Assembly (NCBI GenBank): GCA_036417435.1
Contig: JAZAQT010000377.1
Coordinates: 116,001 to 180,000 of the forward strand
DNA length: 64,000 bases
Source of the DNA: Inia geoffrensis
Lineage: Eukaryota > Chordata > Mammalia > Artiodactyla > Iniidae
Direction: 5' to 3'
Part shown: positions 33,811 to 47,369 of the stretch, in pieces
How the letters are laid out: each line of letters starts with the position of its first letter
How positions within the stretch are numbered: the first letter of the stretch is position 1
Program-made: the position numbers and the translations under genes
Notes under the pieces: model-generated
Told to the model about the DNA's origin: nothing
Databases searched by the model: none
The model's input: the letters and a program-made list of their open reading frames with translations, nothing else

Positions 33811-36071
33811 AATATTTCCCTATGTAACTACAATACTGTTAACACACAGTATTGAAGAAATTAAATTCCTGCACAATAATATTACCTAATAAAGACTTGC
33901 TATTCAAATTTCCCCAGTTGCCTCTCTCATATAATATCATTTCTTTTAACAGATTTTTGAGGTATAATTGACATACAGTAATCTGTTTTCACACACACAC
34001 ATACATACACACCATGAAGACATCACCAAAATCAAAATGTCCATCACCTCAGAAAGTTTCTTAACGTTCCTTCGTAATTACTGCTTCCAGTCGTTCATTG
34101 CCCTTTCCAATCGCCATGCAACCATGGATCTGCTTTCTGTTTGCATTTTCTAGAATTTTATGTAAATGAAATCATGCAGTGTATACTGTTTTCTAACTGG
34201 CTTCTAAGCTCAGCATGATTATTTTAATCTTCATCCATATTGTTGTATATATCAGTAATTCATTTCTGTTTATTGCTGAATAGTATTCCATTATACGATG
34301 TACCCCAATTTATCTATTAACCATTGATGGACATGTGAGTTGTTTCAGTCTTTGTCTATTACAGATAAAGTTGCTATGAATATTTGTGTACAAGTCTTTG
34401 TATGGATGTATACTTCCATTTCTCTTGGGTAAATACCTGCAAGTAGAATGGATGGATTGTTGGTAAGTGCATGTTTTAGTTTTTTAAAAATACCTGTTTT
34501 CAATACTGGTCTGGTCATTTTACATCTCTACCAGCAGTGTAAGAGAGTTGCATCTTCTTCACATTGTGGCCAACACTTGCTCTGATCACTATTTTTAATT
34601 TTAGATAGTTTAATAGGTGTGTAATTTTTGTCACTCTAGCATCCCTAATGATTAATCTTGTCAAACATCTTTTCATATGCTTATTTTCCACATGTATATC
34701 TTTGAATTTTTTATCTATATTTTTCTGGAGTTTTGAGAATTCTTTATATATTCTTGAAATTTGTCCTTTATCCAATGTGTAAGTTGCTAAGTATTTTCTC
34801 CCATTCTGTGACTCATCCTTTCATTGTCTCAGTAGTGTCTTTTCCAGGGCAGAAACTCTTAATTTATCTATTTTTTTTATTTTATGGATTATGCTTTGGC
34901 TGTTGTATCTAAGAAATCTTGCCTAACTCAAGGTCATAAAATTTTTCATTTGTTTTGCTCTAGAAGTTTTATAGTTTTATGTTATACATTTAGATCTTTG
35001 AACCAATTTGAGTTCATTTCTGTATATGGTTTGGATGGAAGTTCTTTTATTTATTTATTTATTTTGAACCTGGATATTCAGTTGTTCCAGCATCATTTGT
35101 TGAAAAGGCCATCGTTTCTCCTCTCAAATGCCTTTGAACCTGAAAGTCAGTTGTCCACATCTCTCTACTTCTGAACTTTCTATTCTGTTCCTTTGATTTT
35201 TTGTGTATCTTTACACTACTATCACAATGTCTTGAAAGTGTAACTTCATAACCCTTGAAATCAGTTACTGTTAGTTCTTCAACTTTGTTATTTTCAACGT
35301 TGTTTTAGTTATTCCAAATTTTATTTCCATATAAAATTTAGACTTAGCTTGCCTATTTCTCCTGAAAAGCCTACTGGGATTTTGATCTGTAAATTAATTT
35401 GGGGAGAAATGATATCAATATTGAATCTTCAGATCCATGAATACAGTATATCTCTCCATTTATTTAGGTCTTCCTTAATTTCCCACAGCAATATTTTACA
35501 GTTTTCAGTGTGCAGGTCTTTTACATATTTTATCAGATTTATTCTAAGTATTTTATATGTTTGATTCTATTATAAGTAGTATTTTAAAAGTTTGATCTCT
35601 GATTGTTTGTTGAGATAAATTAATAATTTTGTATGTTGATCTTTTACGCTGCAAACTTGATAAACTCACTTATTAGTTCCAGTAGCAATTTTGTAGATTC
35701 TACCAGGTTTTCTACATAATCATGTTATCTGCAAATATAGTTCTACTTCTTCCTTTCCATTCTGAATATCTCTTAATTTTTGTTGCCCTATTGCAATGGC
35801 TAGAACCTTCAGTGCAATGTCAAATAGAAGTAATGAGAGTAGACATCCTTGTTTTTGTCCTGATCCTGGAGAGAAAGTACTTTGTCCTTCACCATTAAAT
35901 ATGATGTTTGGTTTTTCGTAGATGTCATTTATCAAGTTGAGGAAGTCTCCTTCCATTCTTAGCCTACTGAGGGCTGTTTTTTTCTTTAATCAGGAATGGA
36001 TGTTAGAGTCTTTCATTGTTTTCCTGCATCTATTGCAATGATTATGTGATTTTCCCCTTCTTTTCTTTTCT

Positions 36072-36410
36072 AAATTTATTTATTGTTGCCTGCTTTGGGT
36101 CTTCATTGCTGCACGTGCAGGCTTTCTCTAGTTGCGGCGAGCAGGGACTACTCTTCATTGCAATATGCAGGCTTCTCATTGCTGTGACTTCTCTTGTTGC
36201 AGGGCACGAACTCTAGGTGAATGGGCTTCACTAGTTGTGGCACATGGGCTCAGTAGTTGTGTCTCACAGGCTCTAGTGCGCAGGTTCATTTGTTGTGGTG
36301 CACGGGCTTAGTTGCTCCGTGGCATGTGGGATCTTCCCAGACCAGGACTGAAACCCATGTCCCCTGCACTGGCAGGTGGATTCTTAACCACTGCCCCACC
36401 AGAGATGTCC
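36072..36410 (-). repeat. CHR-type SINE, antisense
   Basis: Full-length antisense form, TTTATTTATTGTTGCCTGCT to CCACCAGAGATGTCC, nested in L1. Confidence 0.92.
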
Positions 36411-36814
36411 TGATTTTTCTTTTTTAGTGTACTACGTTGGGGAAATTGATTTTCAAATATTAAACCAACCTTTCATTCTTGAGATAAACCCAAATGGTCA
36501 TCATGTATCATCTTTTTATATAATACTGGATTTGATATGCTAAACTTTTGTTAAGAATTTTTGCCTCTGTGTTCATGAGAGATATTGGTCTATAGTTTCT
36601 TGCAATGTCATTGTCTAATCTTGATGTGGTGAAAGTTGGCCTTATAAATAAGTTGGGTAATATTCCCTTCTCTTCAAGTTTCTGATAGAGTTTGTGTAGA
36701 ATTGACATTATTTTATTCCTTAAATGTTCAGTAGAATTTATCAGTTAAGCCACCTGGACTTGAAGATTTCCTTGTTGGAAGGTTCTAAACTGCACATCCA
36801 ATTTCTTTAATAGC

Positions 36815-37038
36815 TGTTTTTTTTTTTGTTTGTTTGTTTGTTTGTTTGCAGTACGCAGGCCTCTCACTGTTGGGCCTCTTCCGTTGCGGAGCACAGGCTC
36901 CGGACGCGCAGGCTCGACGACCATGGCTCACGGGCCTAGTCACTCTGAAGCATGTGAGATCTTCACTGAGGGGGGCACGAACCCGTGATCCCTGCATCGG
37001 CAGGTGGACTCTCAAACACTGTGCCACCAGGGAAGCCC
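36815..37038 (-). repeat. CHR-type SINE, antisense
   Basis: GCAGTACGCAGGCCTCTCAC to CCACCAGGGAAGCCC, short form, nested in L1 with a (TTTG)n head. Confidence 0.93.
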
Positions 37039-37499
37039 TAATATCTATATTCTTGAAAACTTTAATAGTGCTTGTCTTTCAGGGAACTTGTCCATTTCAT
37101 CTTGAATTTATTGGTATATTCTATATATTCTCTTACTATCCTTTTCATATCCATAGGATTTTTCTGTTTTACATTTTATTTATTTCTACTTTGATCTTTA
37201 TTGTGTTCTTTCTTCTCTTACTCTGATTAATTTGCTCTCGTTTTCCCAGATTAAGGTGGAAGTTGAGGAAGCTGAGTACAGATTTAGCAATATCCCACAT
37301 GTTGACATATTATGTTTTCACTTTCAGTGAGTTCAGAATAGTTTCTGATTTCCCTTTTGATTCCTTCTTTGACCACAAAGATACTCAGAAGTGTGTTGTT
37401 TAGTTTCCAAATATTTGGAGCTTTTTCAGATTTGTTAATTTCTAATTTATTTCCATTGTGTTCGGAGACATATATTGAATGACTAAAATCCGTTAAAAT

Positions 37500-37828
37500 T
37501 TTTTTAAGTATGTTTTTAATTTATTTTTTTGCGGCGTTGGGTCTTTTTTGCTTCGCCTGGGCTTTCTCCAGTTGCAGTGAGCAGGGCCGACTGTTCGTTG
37601 CGGTGCACCCGCTTCTCACTGGATGCCTTCTCTTGTTGCAGAGCACAGGCTCTAGTTACATGGGTTTCAGTAGTTGGGGCACACAGGCTCTAGAGTGCAG
37701 GCTTAGTAGTTGTGAGGTACAGGCTTAGTTGCTCCGCGGCATGTGGGAGCTTCCCGGAGCAGGGATCAAACCCATGTCCCCTGCATTGGCAGGCAGATTT
37801 TTAACCATTGAACAACCAGGGAAGTCCC
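37500..37828 (-). repeat. CHR-type SINE, antisense
   Basis: TTTTTTTGCGGCGTTGGGTC to AACCAGGGAAGTCCC, long form, nested in L1. Confidence 0.92.
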
Positions 37829-40715
37829 TATTCCTGTATTCTTAGTCTTTTATGTAGATCCATATTCCAATCTGATGTCATTTTCCTTCTGCTTGTAAAT
37901 ACTTCTTTTAACATTTCTTAAAGTGAAATTCTACTAGTAATGAATTCTTTCAGCTTTTGTATGTCTGGGACAGTCTTTATTTTGCTTTTGTTTTGACATA
38001 TTTGGGTATAGATTTCTAGCTTGATAGAATTCAATTCATTACTTTAAAGATGTTATTTCGCTGTGTTCTCATTCACATTGTTTCCAACAAAAATTTTGCT
38101 GTCACTGTTATCTTTGTTCCTCTGTATGTAGTGTATAGTTTTTTCCTCCTGCTGCTTTAAAATTTTTCTCTTTATTGCTGGTTTTGAGCAATTTGATTAT
38201 TTTTTGTGCCTTGGTGTAGTTTTGTCCATGTTTCTTATGCTTAAAGTTTATTGACCTTGACTTTGTGGCTTTATAGTGTTTAACATTGTGGAAAAATTTT
38301 GGCTATTATTTCTTCAATTTTTTGCATTTCTCCTCTCCTTCATGGACTTTAAGTACACAAGTATTAGGCCACTTGAAGTTGTTGCACAGCTCACTGACGC
38401 TCTATTCAGTTTTGTTGTTGTTTTGCTTTATTACTCTTTTTGTTTCATTTTGGATAGTTTCTATTAGTATGCCTTAAAGTTCAATGACCCTTTCTTCTGC
38501 AGTGTCTAATCAGCCTTTAACCTTTCAATATCTTTTTCATTTAGACATTGCTTTTAATCTCTAGAAGCTCAATTTTGGTCTCTTTTACCTTTTTCATGCC
38601 TGTAGTTAACATTTTCAGTTTTTAGTCTAGGTTTTTTAACACATGAAATACAATTATAATAACTTTACTTCGGGTATAATAACTTTATAAATGTCCTTTT
38701 CTGCGAATTATAACATCTGTATAGATTATACATTAGTTCTGATTGATTGCCTTTTCTCCTCACTATGGGGCATATTTTCCTACTCCTTCCATGCTTGGCA
38801 ATTTTTCATATGATCCCAGGTATTGTGAGTTTTAGTTTATTGTGTGCTATATATATTTATATTCCTGTAAAATGCTTGAGATTTGTTTTGGGTGAAATTA
38901 AGTTATTCAAAACAATTTTATTCTCTTAGGTCTAGCTTTTAAGATTCATTGGGTAGGAGTCCAAGTACCCTTTAGTCTGGAGCACATTATTTGCAAGTAC
39001 TGAGACAAGTCCTTTCTGAGTATCATGAGGTTTTCCAGTCTGACTTGTAAGAACAGGTACTATTCCTACAACCTTGTGTGATATCCAGTTATTCTTATTA
39101 TTAATCCTTTCATGTGGTCCTTTTCCTGACATCAAGTAATTCCTCATACAAATGTACTGACAAATACTTTGTTGAATTCTCAAGAGGTCCCTCTGCATAT
39201 CTCCAGAGTTCTTTGTCTGTGCACTTCTTTTGTCTCTGATACTCTGCTTTTTGAACTCTAGTTACCTTGGTTTTCCCAGGCTGTTAGCTCCATTTTGTCA
39301 GTCAGGGAGTCCACCAGTCTCTGTCTGGACGTCTCTTCCCTGTACCATGACCTGGAAACTCTCTCAGAGAAGTAAATTAGGGCAATTATAGGGATCACTT
39401 CATTTATTTCCCACCTCATGGGGATTACTCAACTTTATTGCCTGAGGTCCAGTTTCTTAAAAACTGTTTTTTCATTTGTTCTGTCTTATTTTTTCATTGC
39501 TCCAAGTGCAAGGTTAAATTGGTCTTTGTTACTTCATCTTTGTCAGAATCCAATAACAATCTTTAAGTGTGTTTTGCTTTGATACAGGGTCCAAATAAGA
39601 TTAGGCATTGCATGTCTTGTTTTTGTTTCCTTTAATCTACAATATTTCCCTGCTATTTTTTTTTTTTCTTGGTCTTTTATGACATTGACATTTTTGAAGA
39701 ATCTAAGCCAGTTGTCTTATAAATTGCCCAACAATCTGGATTTATCTGTTTCCTCACTATATTCAATGTAAACTTTTTTGGGAAGAATACTATATAGGTG
39801 ATGTAATCTTCATACTTCATCACTTCAGGTGGCCCAGTGCTAAGTTTGATCACTTGATTAAGGTGGTATCTTCCATATCGCTCCATTGTAAAGTTATTTT
39901 TGCCCTTGGTAATTGAAAAATAATATGTGGGGTGAAAGTGTGGGATCAATGAAGATCCTACTTTCAAACAACTCTTCACCCAAATATGCATCAATGATAA
40001 TCCTTGTCTGAATCGATTATTACATTGATAGTTGCAAAATGACACTTTCCTAATTCTATCTTTCCTCTTGCATTTATTAGCTGACATTATTCTATAAAGA
40101 AGAACTCCCCCACTTTTCATTTTGAGTATCATTATGAATTCATGTGATTTTTTTCAATTAACTATGTTATACCTTATTTTAATGATAAAGTTATTCTTTC
40201 GAATGTTCCTTTTGTCCAGATTTTACCAATGCGATCTCTGTTATTGTTTAACCACACGATGCTTTTTTATTACTAGAATAACTTCTAATATATTACTACT
40301 CACAAATAGGAACTGAGAAAGGGACTCCAGAAGGTGCGGTCTTATTCAGACTCTTCTTAGAAGTCTGCCTTCTTCCTGTGTACTCTCAACCCAAAGTGAG
40401 GCTTTTGGGTTGGAAGGAGATACTTCGGATTTAAACAACAGATCAGTGTCACCCAATTCTAATCCCTATTCCCTTTTTTCTAGGCATACCATACCTAATG
40501 CCATTCTAATCCTTCTGTTGGGCACCTCTCCTCTTCTCTATTTATTTACAACAGTCAAAAGCAGTAATTGGCCAACCAGCCCCTTTCCAGTTCTGCAGTC
40601 CATATGGCCCAAGAATTCCTTTTTGCACTGTTCTGTTGTGGCATTGGCCTGCCTCTTCTACCTACCCAATTAACTCTTTTACCATGAATTTAATTACCTG
40701 TGTTTCCATTTATAA

Positions 40716-40834
40716 GATCTTACCTAGCCATATGGCCTGCTGCCTCTGCCAATTTAAAAATATTATTGAGGTTGCCTGAAAGGCAGTCAAGCTGCATTGT
40801 GACAGTGAATGCCTGACAGACGTCACACATTGTG
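40716..40834 (+). pseudogene. LRRC37: LRRC37 cysteine-rich exon, copy 2, broken
   Basis: Aligned to 1540-1658. It reads [20 protein letters not shown], then TGA in place of a Cys codon, then [18 protein letters not shown]. The acceptor AG has become AA, with a new AG one base later. The donor GTGAGT has become TTGACT. Three independent lesions in one exon. Confidence 0.9.
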
Positions 40835-41578
40835 TTGACTCTTAATTGAGGAATATTAAAATTTTAATTATTTAATATTTTTATTTTTAATCAATGAAGA
40901 TAAATTTTAAAATTCATGATGTAATTGCATTATTTCAATTCATACTTTCAGAGTTCCAGCTTCCTAAGTTTCTAAGAACTACCCCCTTGCTAAAAATCAG
41001 ATTCTTGGTTACATTATTAAGCTAGTAATAGCTCAGTTACATTGTCAGCTTAATAATGTAACTGATCCGCATACATAAAGGAACCAGAGAAAGGAATGGT
41101 TGGGGGAAGGGAATTAACATTAATGCCCTCATATCCTATGCTGTTCTCTCTGCAAATGAGAACTTATTGATATAGTGCATCACAGTTTGTAAACTGATTT
41201 TATATACATTAAGTCTCAAGTACCCTCTGTCTTATAGGACAGGTGTACATATATTTTTGTTTATTTTGTTTGTTTCTGCAATTTTATAAAGAGTACAAGT
41301 GATGCTGTTTTATGTCCTATTTGGAGCCTGAGAGTTTCTGGTTCCATAATAAGAAGCTGCTACCTAGTCCTTGTAATGGAATGGAGAGCTAGTTTATTCT
41401 TACTCTCAAGCTCTGAACTTGCTCTGAATCTCATGCTTTTCTATCCACAAAACACTCAGGGGCTTTCAACTCTTTTTCTATATATTAGATTTATTGGCAC
41501 TAAGTATTTAAAAAGTGCGGGTGCGCGTGCGCAATCGTCCGCTTGCGCCCCGAGCAGCGCACGTGCGGTGACGGTGGG

Positions 41579-41674
41579 ATGGTGTAATTGGTCCTTTTTG
41601 CGGTTCCCATCGGGGGTGACAAAAGCTTGCTGGTGTGGGAGCTGAGCTCTGGACCCACCCCTGAGGCTTTGCAA
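41579..41674 (+). pseudogene. RDM1: RDM1 copy 2 exon 1, stop at codon 3
   Basis: ATG 41579, then GTG and TAA (41585-41587), then a clear RDM1 sequence LVLFAVPIGGDKSLLVWELS. CpG-rich upstream (GTGCGCGTGCGCAATCG). No GT at the expected donor. Confidence 0.87.
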
Positions 41675-42052
41675 TAGAGCCGTGCCGGAGCAGAGGGAAG
41701 GGTGGAGGAAGCCGCCCCGTGCCCCAGTAACGGGGCACCCCGGGGTACTGCTTAAGTACCTCATCTGCCTGTGGTCTCCGCTGAGAGGAATCTTAGTTCT
41801 AGAGATGACCTGAGCAGTCAGCTCACCCCCATAGATTTTTGAGAGTTAGTCCCCAACAGAAGGCATTGCCTCCTAATGCTTCTTGAAACTTAGGATTTCA
41901 GAGGGAACTTGTTCATGAAATGAGACGTGTTTCGACTAGCAGGCTCACCACAGTTACCTGTGGTGAAGGGCTGGGGGACATAAGGGAATGGGCGGTTTGG
42001 TTTCCTGGGCCTGAAATTTACTGCACTTTCTTAGTGTGAGACCACCCTAAAG

Positions 42053-42232
42053 CATTCTCTGTTTACAGTCTTCTCCCAGTTTGGCCTTCTGTATTCAGTC
42101 CGAGTCTTCCCAAACTCAGCAGTGGGTGGTCCTGGGTTCTCTGCCATCATCAAGTTGTATTCAGCAAGGGATGCCCACAGAGCCCAAAAGGCATGCGACC
42201 AGAAACAGCTTTTTCACACATCTCCAGTGAAG
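42053..42232 (+). pseudogene. RDM1: RDM1 copy 2 exon 2 (RRM core), donor lost
   Basis: 180 nt, fully open: HSLFTVFSQFGLLYSVRVFP, then NSAVGGPGFSAIIKLYSARD, then AHRAQKACDQKQLFHTSPVK. The donor GT is AT. Confidence 0.93.
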
Positions 42233-42300
42233 ATGGGTCCAAAGGTGGAATTCCTCGCTCTACTGGGATGAAGTGCTGAATTTAAAACTAATAGGCCATC

Positions 42301-42400
42301 TGGAAATCCCTGGTGGTCCAGTGATTAGGACTCTGCACTTTCACTGCTGAAGACCCGGGTTGAATCCCTGGTCTGGGGACTAAGATCCCAGGGAGGAGGG
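42301..42400 (+). repeat. tRNA-derived SINE head
   Basis: Copy 2 counterpart of 3131-3240: AATCCCTGGTGGTCCAGTGA, ending in a G-rich but interrupted tail. Confidence 0.75.
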
Positions 42401-42705
42401 GAGGGGAACGGCTGGTGTTTGTACAGCACTGTGGCGTACAGAATGCTCTCACATGCACTGCTCCACTGATCCCCCAGTTCCCCAGTTGTTTCTTTCTCTT
42501 TTTTTAGATGAAGAAACTTGAACTCAGGATGGTTAAGTGACTTACTTAAGGTTCATGTCAGTAAATGTGGAAACTAGAGGCCAAACCCAAATTTAACTGA
42601 TGTTAAACCCCGTGTCATTTTATGCTACCCCTTAATTTAAGAAATCTTCACAAGAATCTTCCTTATATATACATTTATGTGGATTTTAAATGTGTGAGGT
42701 TGACA

Positions 42706-43040
42706 AATTTTTTTAAATTAATGAATTTATTTATTTATTTTGGGCCGCGTTGGGTCTTGTTGCTGAGCGCCGGCTTTCTCTATTTGCGGCGAGCAGAGTT
42801 TGCTCTTCGTTGCAGTGCATGGGCTTCTCATCGCGCCGTCCCCTCTTGTTGCGGAGCATGGGTTCTAGGCATGTGGGCTTCAGTAATTGTGCCTCACGGG
42901 CTCAAGAGCACAGGCTCAGCAGTTGTGGCACACGGGCTTAGTTGCTCTGCGGCATGTGGGATCTGCCTGCACCAGGGATCGAACCCATGTCCCTTGCACT
43001 GGCAGGCGGACTCTTAACATTGTGCCACCAGGGAAGTCCC
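42706..43040 (-). repeat. CHR-type SINE, antisense
   Basis: Copy 2 counterpart of 3531-3865, ending CCACCAGGGAAGTCCC. Confidence 0.9.
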
Positions 43041-43855
43041 GAGCTTGACAAACTTTTGTCAGATGTCAGATAAAGGAGGCTTCATCATCATCATCACTCT
43101 CAAACTGCCTATTAAGAACTCACTTCAGATTCCAGAAAATGGGTAAATATTCTTTAATTTATTGTAGACACCTTATTCCATATTAACATGCCATCCAATT
43201 TTACTTCCCTAGAATTAACATTTCATTATGTTAAGGACCTCTTCAATTCCTCTGAATAAGTGAGTGAAGCTTAGATTTCCCAGACCTTTCCCTTTATAAT
43301 TGTGTGTCTTCTCTGATTGGCTTCTTGCTCTAGCTACTTCCTACTGACCTTGCTGCCTATTCTCACCCATATTTCTTTACTCACTGATTTCACCTTTATT
43401 GAATCTGAGAACTCTCCTCAGATGTGACTCCAGGTACACTACCTCCCAGTTCTGTACCCTGTTTAACACCCTCTTCAATCCTGGCTGTACTCCCTGGGAT
43501 TGAACGACTCTGTGTCAGACATTCTTTAATTTGTGGACCCTGCGACCATTTCACATACCACTCAGATATGACAGATGGTCCTGGAAAGATTATGAAGCAG
43601 TTACTTGGTATCAGTTTTGAGTAATGAGCTCTTTTCTTATATTGGACATTAAGACCATTCCATAAGCATAGGTTGTGAGATTTTCACAGCATATAGCCCG
43701 TCACTGATAGCATAATGAAGAAAATGTTCTCCAAGTCACTATAGAGTTGAGAGGAAAGGGCATTCGTATTAGATTTCTTTATTTAATGCAGAGCCTTAGT
43801 TTACTACCGACAACCCCGACAATTTTCCCTACTTTACTTATGCGTTCTTTTTCAA

Positions 43856-44128
43856 TTTTATTTATTTATTTATTTGGTTGCACCGGGTCTCAGTTGGAGC
43901 AGGCGGGCCCCCTAGATGCGGCTCAAGAGCTCCCCAGTTGTGGCATGTGTGCTCCCCATTTGCAGCAGGCAGGCTCCTTTAGTTGTGGCTTGCAGGCTCC
44001 TTAAATGTGGCATGCAAACTCTTAGTTGCAGCATGCATGTGAGACCTAGTTCCCTGACCGGGGATCGAACCTGGGCCCCCTGCATTGGGATAACGGAATC
44101 ATAACCACTCCACCAACACGGACGTTCC
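43856..44128 (-). repeat. tRNA-derived SINE, antisense
   Basis: Copy 2 counterpart of 4712-4976. Confidence 0.85.
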
Positions 44129-45362
44129 AATTATGTGTTCTCTTATTCATTGGCAGGTATCTTCCTATCTTTTTTCCCCTGTGTTTTTTTATAAATACAG
44201 AAAAGAGAATAACATCTTAAAATAAAATGAAGGAAAGGCCTAATGTATCTGAGTTTTTCTCAGTAGCACGAAGGGAAAGGTTTGCCAGTGAGAACTGTGG
44301 CAAAGTTATCCCAGATGTCAGCTGTCTCTACTACCCAGGGGCTCAGAGCCCTTCTGAAGATTCCTAATTGTCCAGGACAGCTCCATTATGACTCACCGCA
44401 CAGGACCTAGCGTCCCATTTGACACTTAACATTTAAAAATTAGTCTTCAATTCTCCTTCCCTGCAGGCAGCTTCAGTTGGAGAAAGTAATTTCATTTTCT
44501 TATGTACTCATTCATTCACTCAGTCAACAGACCATCACTCCTCTATTATATGCCAATATGTATTCTTCTTTGTGGGAACAAGGAAAGAATAATATATGGT
44601 TCCTTCAAGCACTTAAGGAGCTCATAAACTAGTGACAGAGGAAGATGCAGAAACAAATCAATAAAGAACTAACAATGCTTTGACTTTATTTATATTATTT
44701 GAATTTTTATGACTAAATTTATATACTACACCCTGTTCAAAATGAAAATAGACGTTTAAGAAAGAAGTAGTGATGTAAGAAATCCACAGTAATATGTAAG
44801 TTATTTAGAGAGTATAAGACTGGAAATATTTGCATTCTCAAAAAAGCTTGTTAATTCAGATGAACGTCTAATTCTTTTCGTTTTTTATTTACATTTATAA
44901 AGGCATACATATTCCCTCTTCTAGCAGGGGTTAGTAACATGGGGAGGGGGTGCTACAAATTAAGGTCCTAATTCAGTGGCAGGTCCATCTTGTCTCCTCT
45001 TCACAGCATATTCTCAAGCAGGAGCTACAGGATGAGACAAGTAAAACAGTTCACTTCCTTTGCTTACCCCCAGCCCCATAATAGGCTTCTGCTGGGCTTC
45101 CTTGGATGCTTTCATCATCACTTTCACCACCGGATGTCAGGGAACTTGCTGGTTAATGAGGGGCCCTGGAAATGATGCAGAAAAGCACTGACTTAAAAAT
45201 AATAAATAACATTTTTTTAGGGCTCACTGTGAACTCATTGCTTAAAATATCCTACTTAATCTTCACAAACGCTCTATGAAATTGGTATTGATAAGTCTCA
45301 GGTATATCTAAAATAAATCTCTATGTAGGGTTGAGATATTTTTAGGTCTTTTATGTCTTTAG

Positions 45363-45485
45363 GTTTGTCTCGGCACCAGACATAAGGCGGTTCATCACAA
45401 TATGCTTGCCCTAAACAGCTCCAGATGCCAAGAATTGGCAAATTACTTCTTTGGTTTCCATGGGTGGTCAAAAAGGGTCATCAAG
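45363..45485 (+). pseudogene. RDM1: RDM1 copy 2 exon 3
   Basis: 123 nt open: VCLGTRHKAVHHNMLALNSS then RCQELANYFFGFHGWSKRVI K. Donor AAG/GTAAAC. Confidence 0.93.
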
Positions 45486-45860
45486 GTAAACTCTGTAGAC
45501 TTTCTTTGACTAACCAGACTCCTTTCAACATTGAACTCCTAGACTTTAGAGAGAAGAATAGAACAGGGCTATGGGGAGGAGATGTGGAAGGCTTCCACAT
45601 GGAAGTGTCTAAGCATTGGCCTACCACCTAGAATTAGTGATAACCTCAATGACTTGATGGTGGTGTCCATAGTTTTCTCTGGCATTTGTATGGTATATCA
45701 TAAAGAAATAGTTGTCCATATCTAGTCATTCATTTGCAAGTCTCAGTTGATTTTGAAGGGGTAGCATACCTAAACCATTACCTGGGATTGCTGCAGTATA
45801 GTTTTTATTTCTAACAACAGTATATGTTGAAGTCTAGCCTTTAATTTAAAATCCTAACAG

Positions 45861-46029
45861 CTTTGGGATCTTTATAACCTTGAAGAAAGGGAAAATAAAG
45901 ATATTGTGACACTACTTCAGAAGCAAAGCCTGAAGTTCTTCTGTGCTTTAGAGGTGGTGTTGCCCTCTCACGAGTGCAGGAGTCCTGGAGTTAGCATGGC
46001 TGAGGAACCTTCGGATAAGTTGGAGGAAG
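45861..46029 (+). pseudogene. RDM1: RDM1 copy 2 exon 4
   Basis: 169 nt open: LWDLYNLEERENKDIVTLLQ, KQSLKFFCALEVVLPSHECR, SPGVSMAEEPSDKLEE. It keeps Gly where copy 1 has TGA. Confidence 0.92.
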
Positions 46030-46982
46030 GTCTGTTTTCCAGTATGTGTGTGTGGGGGGAGGTGAGGGAGTGGGATTTCTCTTTCCTCCTTTTTTTCTGA
46101 AACTCAAATTTTCAGATACATCATCACCTTTTCTAAGCAACTAAAGCACTGGGCAGAATTTTTCTGACCGACAATACAGGTTTTTATCTTAGGCACTACC
46201 TGACAACACCTTAAACTTTAGAATTTTAGAACTCGCTGCCTGCCAAGCTGCTTAGGAGGAGGGAAAATTAGTTATTATTATTATTTTCTTGGTTAATAAT
46301 TTGTGCTAAAATAATCCTTCAAATACACATGTCTTCTGGCCTTTAGTTATCCCCCAAAAAATCATTGTCTAAAGATTGAGAAAAACATGTGTAAATGTTC
46401 AGTCCTTTGCTTCCTATAGAATGGCCTGAGTGGAAAATAAAAAAATGTAGATCCCTAGAAAGGGAATTCCAATTGATACTGAGTTTTTTCCTAGATTCCA
46501 TGGCACTTGGGCTTAGGGTTTTAAGTCAGAGGCAGGGCTGTTAGTGAATGGGGTGGAGGAGGCTCCACCATACACTTGAGTGGGTGATAGTTGAGGAGAG
46601 ACCAGATCATCTGTACTACAACCAAATCTATCTCATTGTATGAGTCCAGCCTTTTACGCAGAGGAGAGCAGGGTCTGTAGCAGTGTAGCCTCAGCTTGTC
46701 CATTTGAAATCTGTGAGTAATATGAGATTTCTGCCACGTTCTTGGTTTGCATTTCCCGTGTAGTATTTTAGGCACTTCCAGAAGAGATCTGAGCCATAAA
46801 AATGTGCCATGCCAGGGTATACCTACAACAGAGACACTCACCATACCCCAGTGTTGTGCCTGTCCTTAATCACTAAGATAATGATCTAAAAATCACAGAT
46901 GCATTATTAGTTTTAAACATATAACCTAGAAATCAGTTATTCATATAGACATTCTAAATTCATCTGTTGTGGTTGGATTTAG

Positions 46983-47081
46983 GGTCATTATCATTCCTTA
47001 TGAGAAAGATGGTAACCCAGAAGCTTGCTATTCAGGAAGCTATGACAGATGCATTCCAGAAATTGCTGATTGTGGTTTTAG
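46983..47081 (+). pseudogene. RDM1: RDM1 copy 2 exon 5
   Basis: 99 nt open: GSLSFLMRKMVTQKLAIQEA then MTDAFQKLLIVVL. Donor TTTTAG/GTAAGA. Confidence 0.94.
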
Positions 47082-47369
47082 GTAAGACCTTTTTGATTGT
47101 CATTGAAGTGCTTCAGTTTCAGTGAGCAAATAAACTTATTTGAAAAGTTAATTGGATGAAAATAATGGTTATCTAAAACATTACATATTCTTTCATTCAC
47201 CAGAAGCTTTCACAGCAACTGGCTTAACTTTGTTCTTTGTGACATTTATGAGAAGAATGACAGCAAATATTATTGTCCCCAGTGTTTAGATGTAGAATGA
47301 CTGACCTCAGTTCATACAGAAAGTGTTTGATCCACTTCGTCCTCAGTTGCTTGCTTATCATACAGAATA

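Larger units (their letters stand above)
33950..39180 (-). repeat. Long degraded L1 block, antisense, with nested SINEs
   Basis: The minus strand keeps ORF2 reverse-transcriptase fragments: 35720-35956 (FNGEGQSTFSPGSGQKQGCL) and 36508-36708 (NYRPISLMNTEAKILNKSLA). Three antisense SINEs interrupt it. Its 3' UTR-type start is near 33950 and it runs into segmental-duplication copy 2. More than one L1 may be present. No intact ORF. Confidence 0.88.
23784..40834 (+). pseudogene. LRRC37: LRRC37 remnant B: LRR exons and cysteine-rich exon
   Basis: LRRC37 genes encode large, mainly testis-expressed type I membrane proteins: a signal peptide, long Pro/Glu-rich repeats, leucine-rich repeats, a cysteine-rich segment, a TM helix and a short tail. 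Five exons in correct order and phase are visible: 23784-23855, 24492-24571, 31029-31100, 31638-31712 and 40716-40834. Exons 1, 3 and 4 of this set are open with consensus splice sites. The second has lost one base (80 nt) and makes a TAA codon across its junction with the third. The cysteine-rich exon has lost its acceptor, has TGA in place of Cys, and has lost its donor GT. No first exon or TM exons belong to this unit, because RDM1 copy 2 begins 0.7 kb downstream. A dead, truncated paralogue. Confidence 0.87.

Noticed and set aside
20500..36708. Reverse-transcriptase-like open frames
   Set aside because: Short, broken L1 ORF2 fragments on the minus strand; not functional elements.
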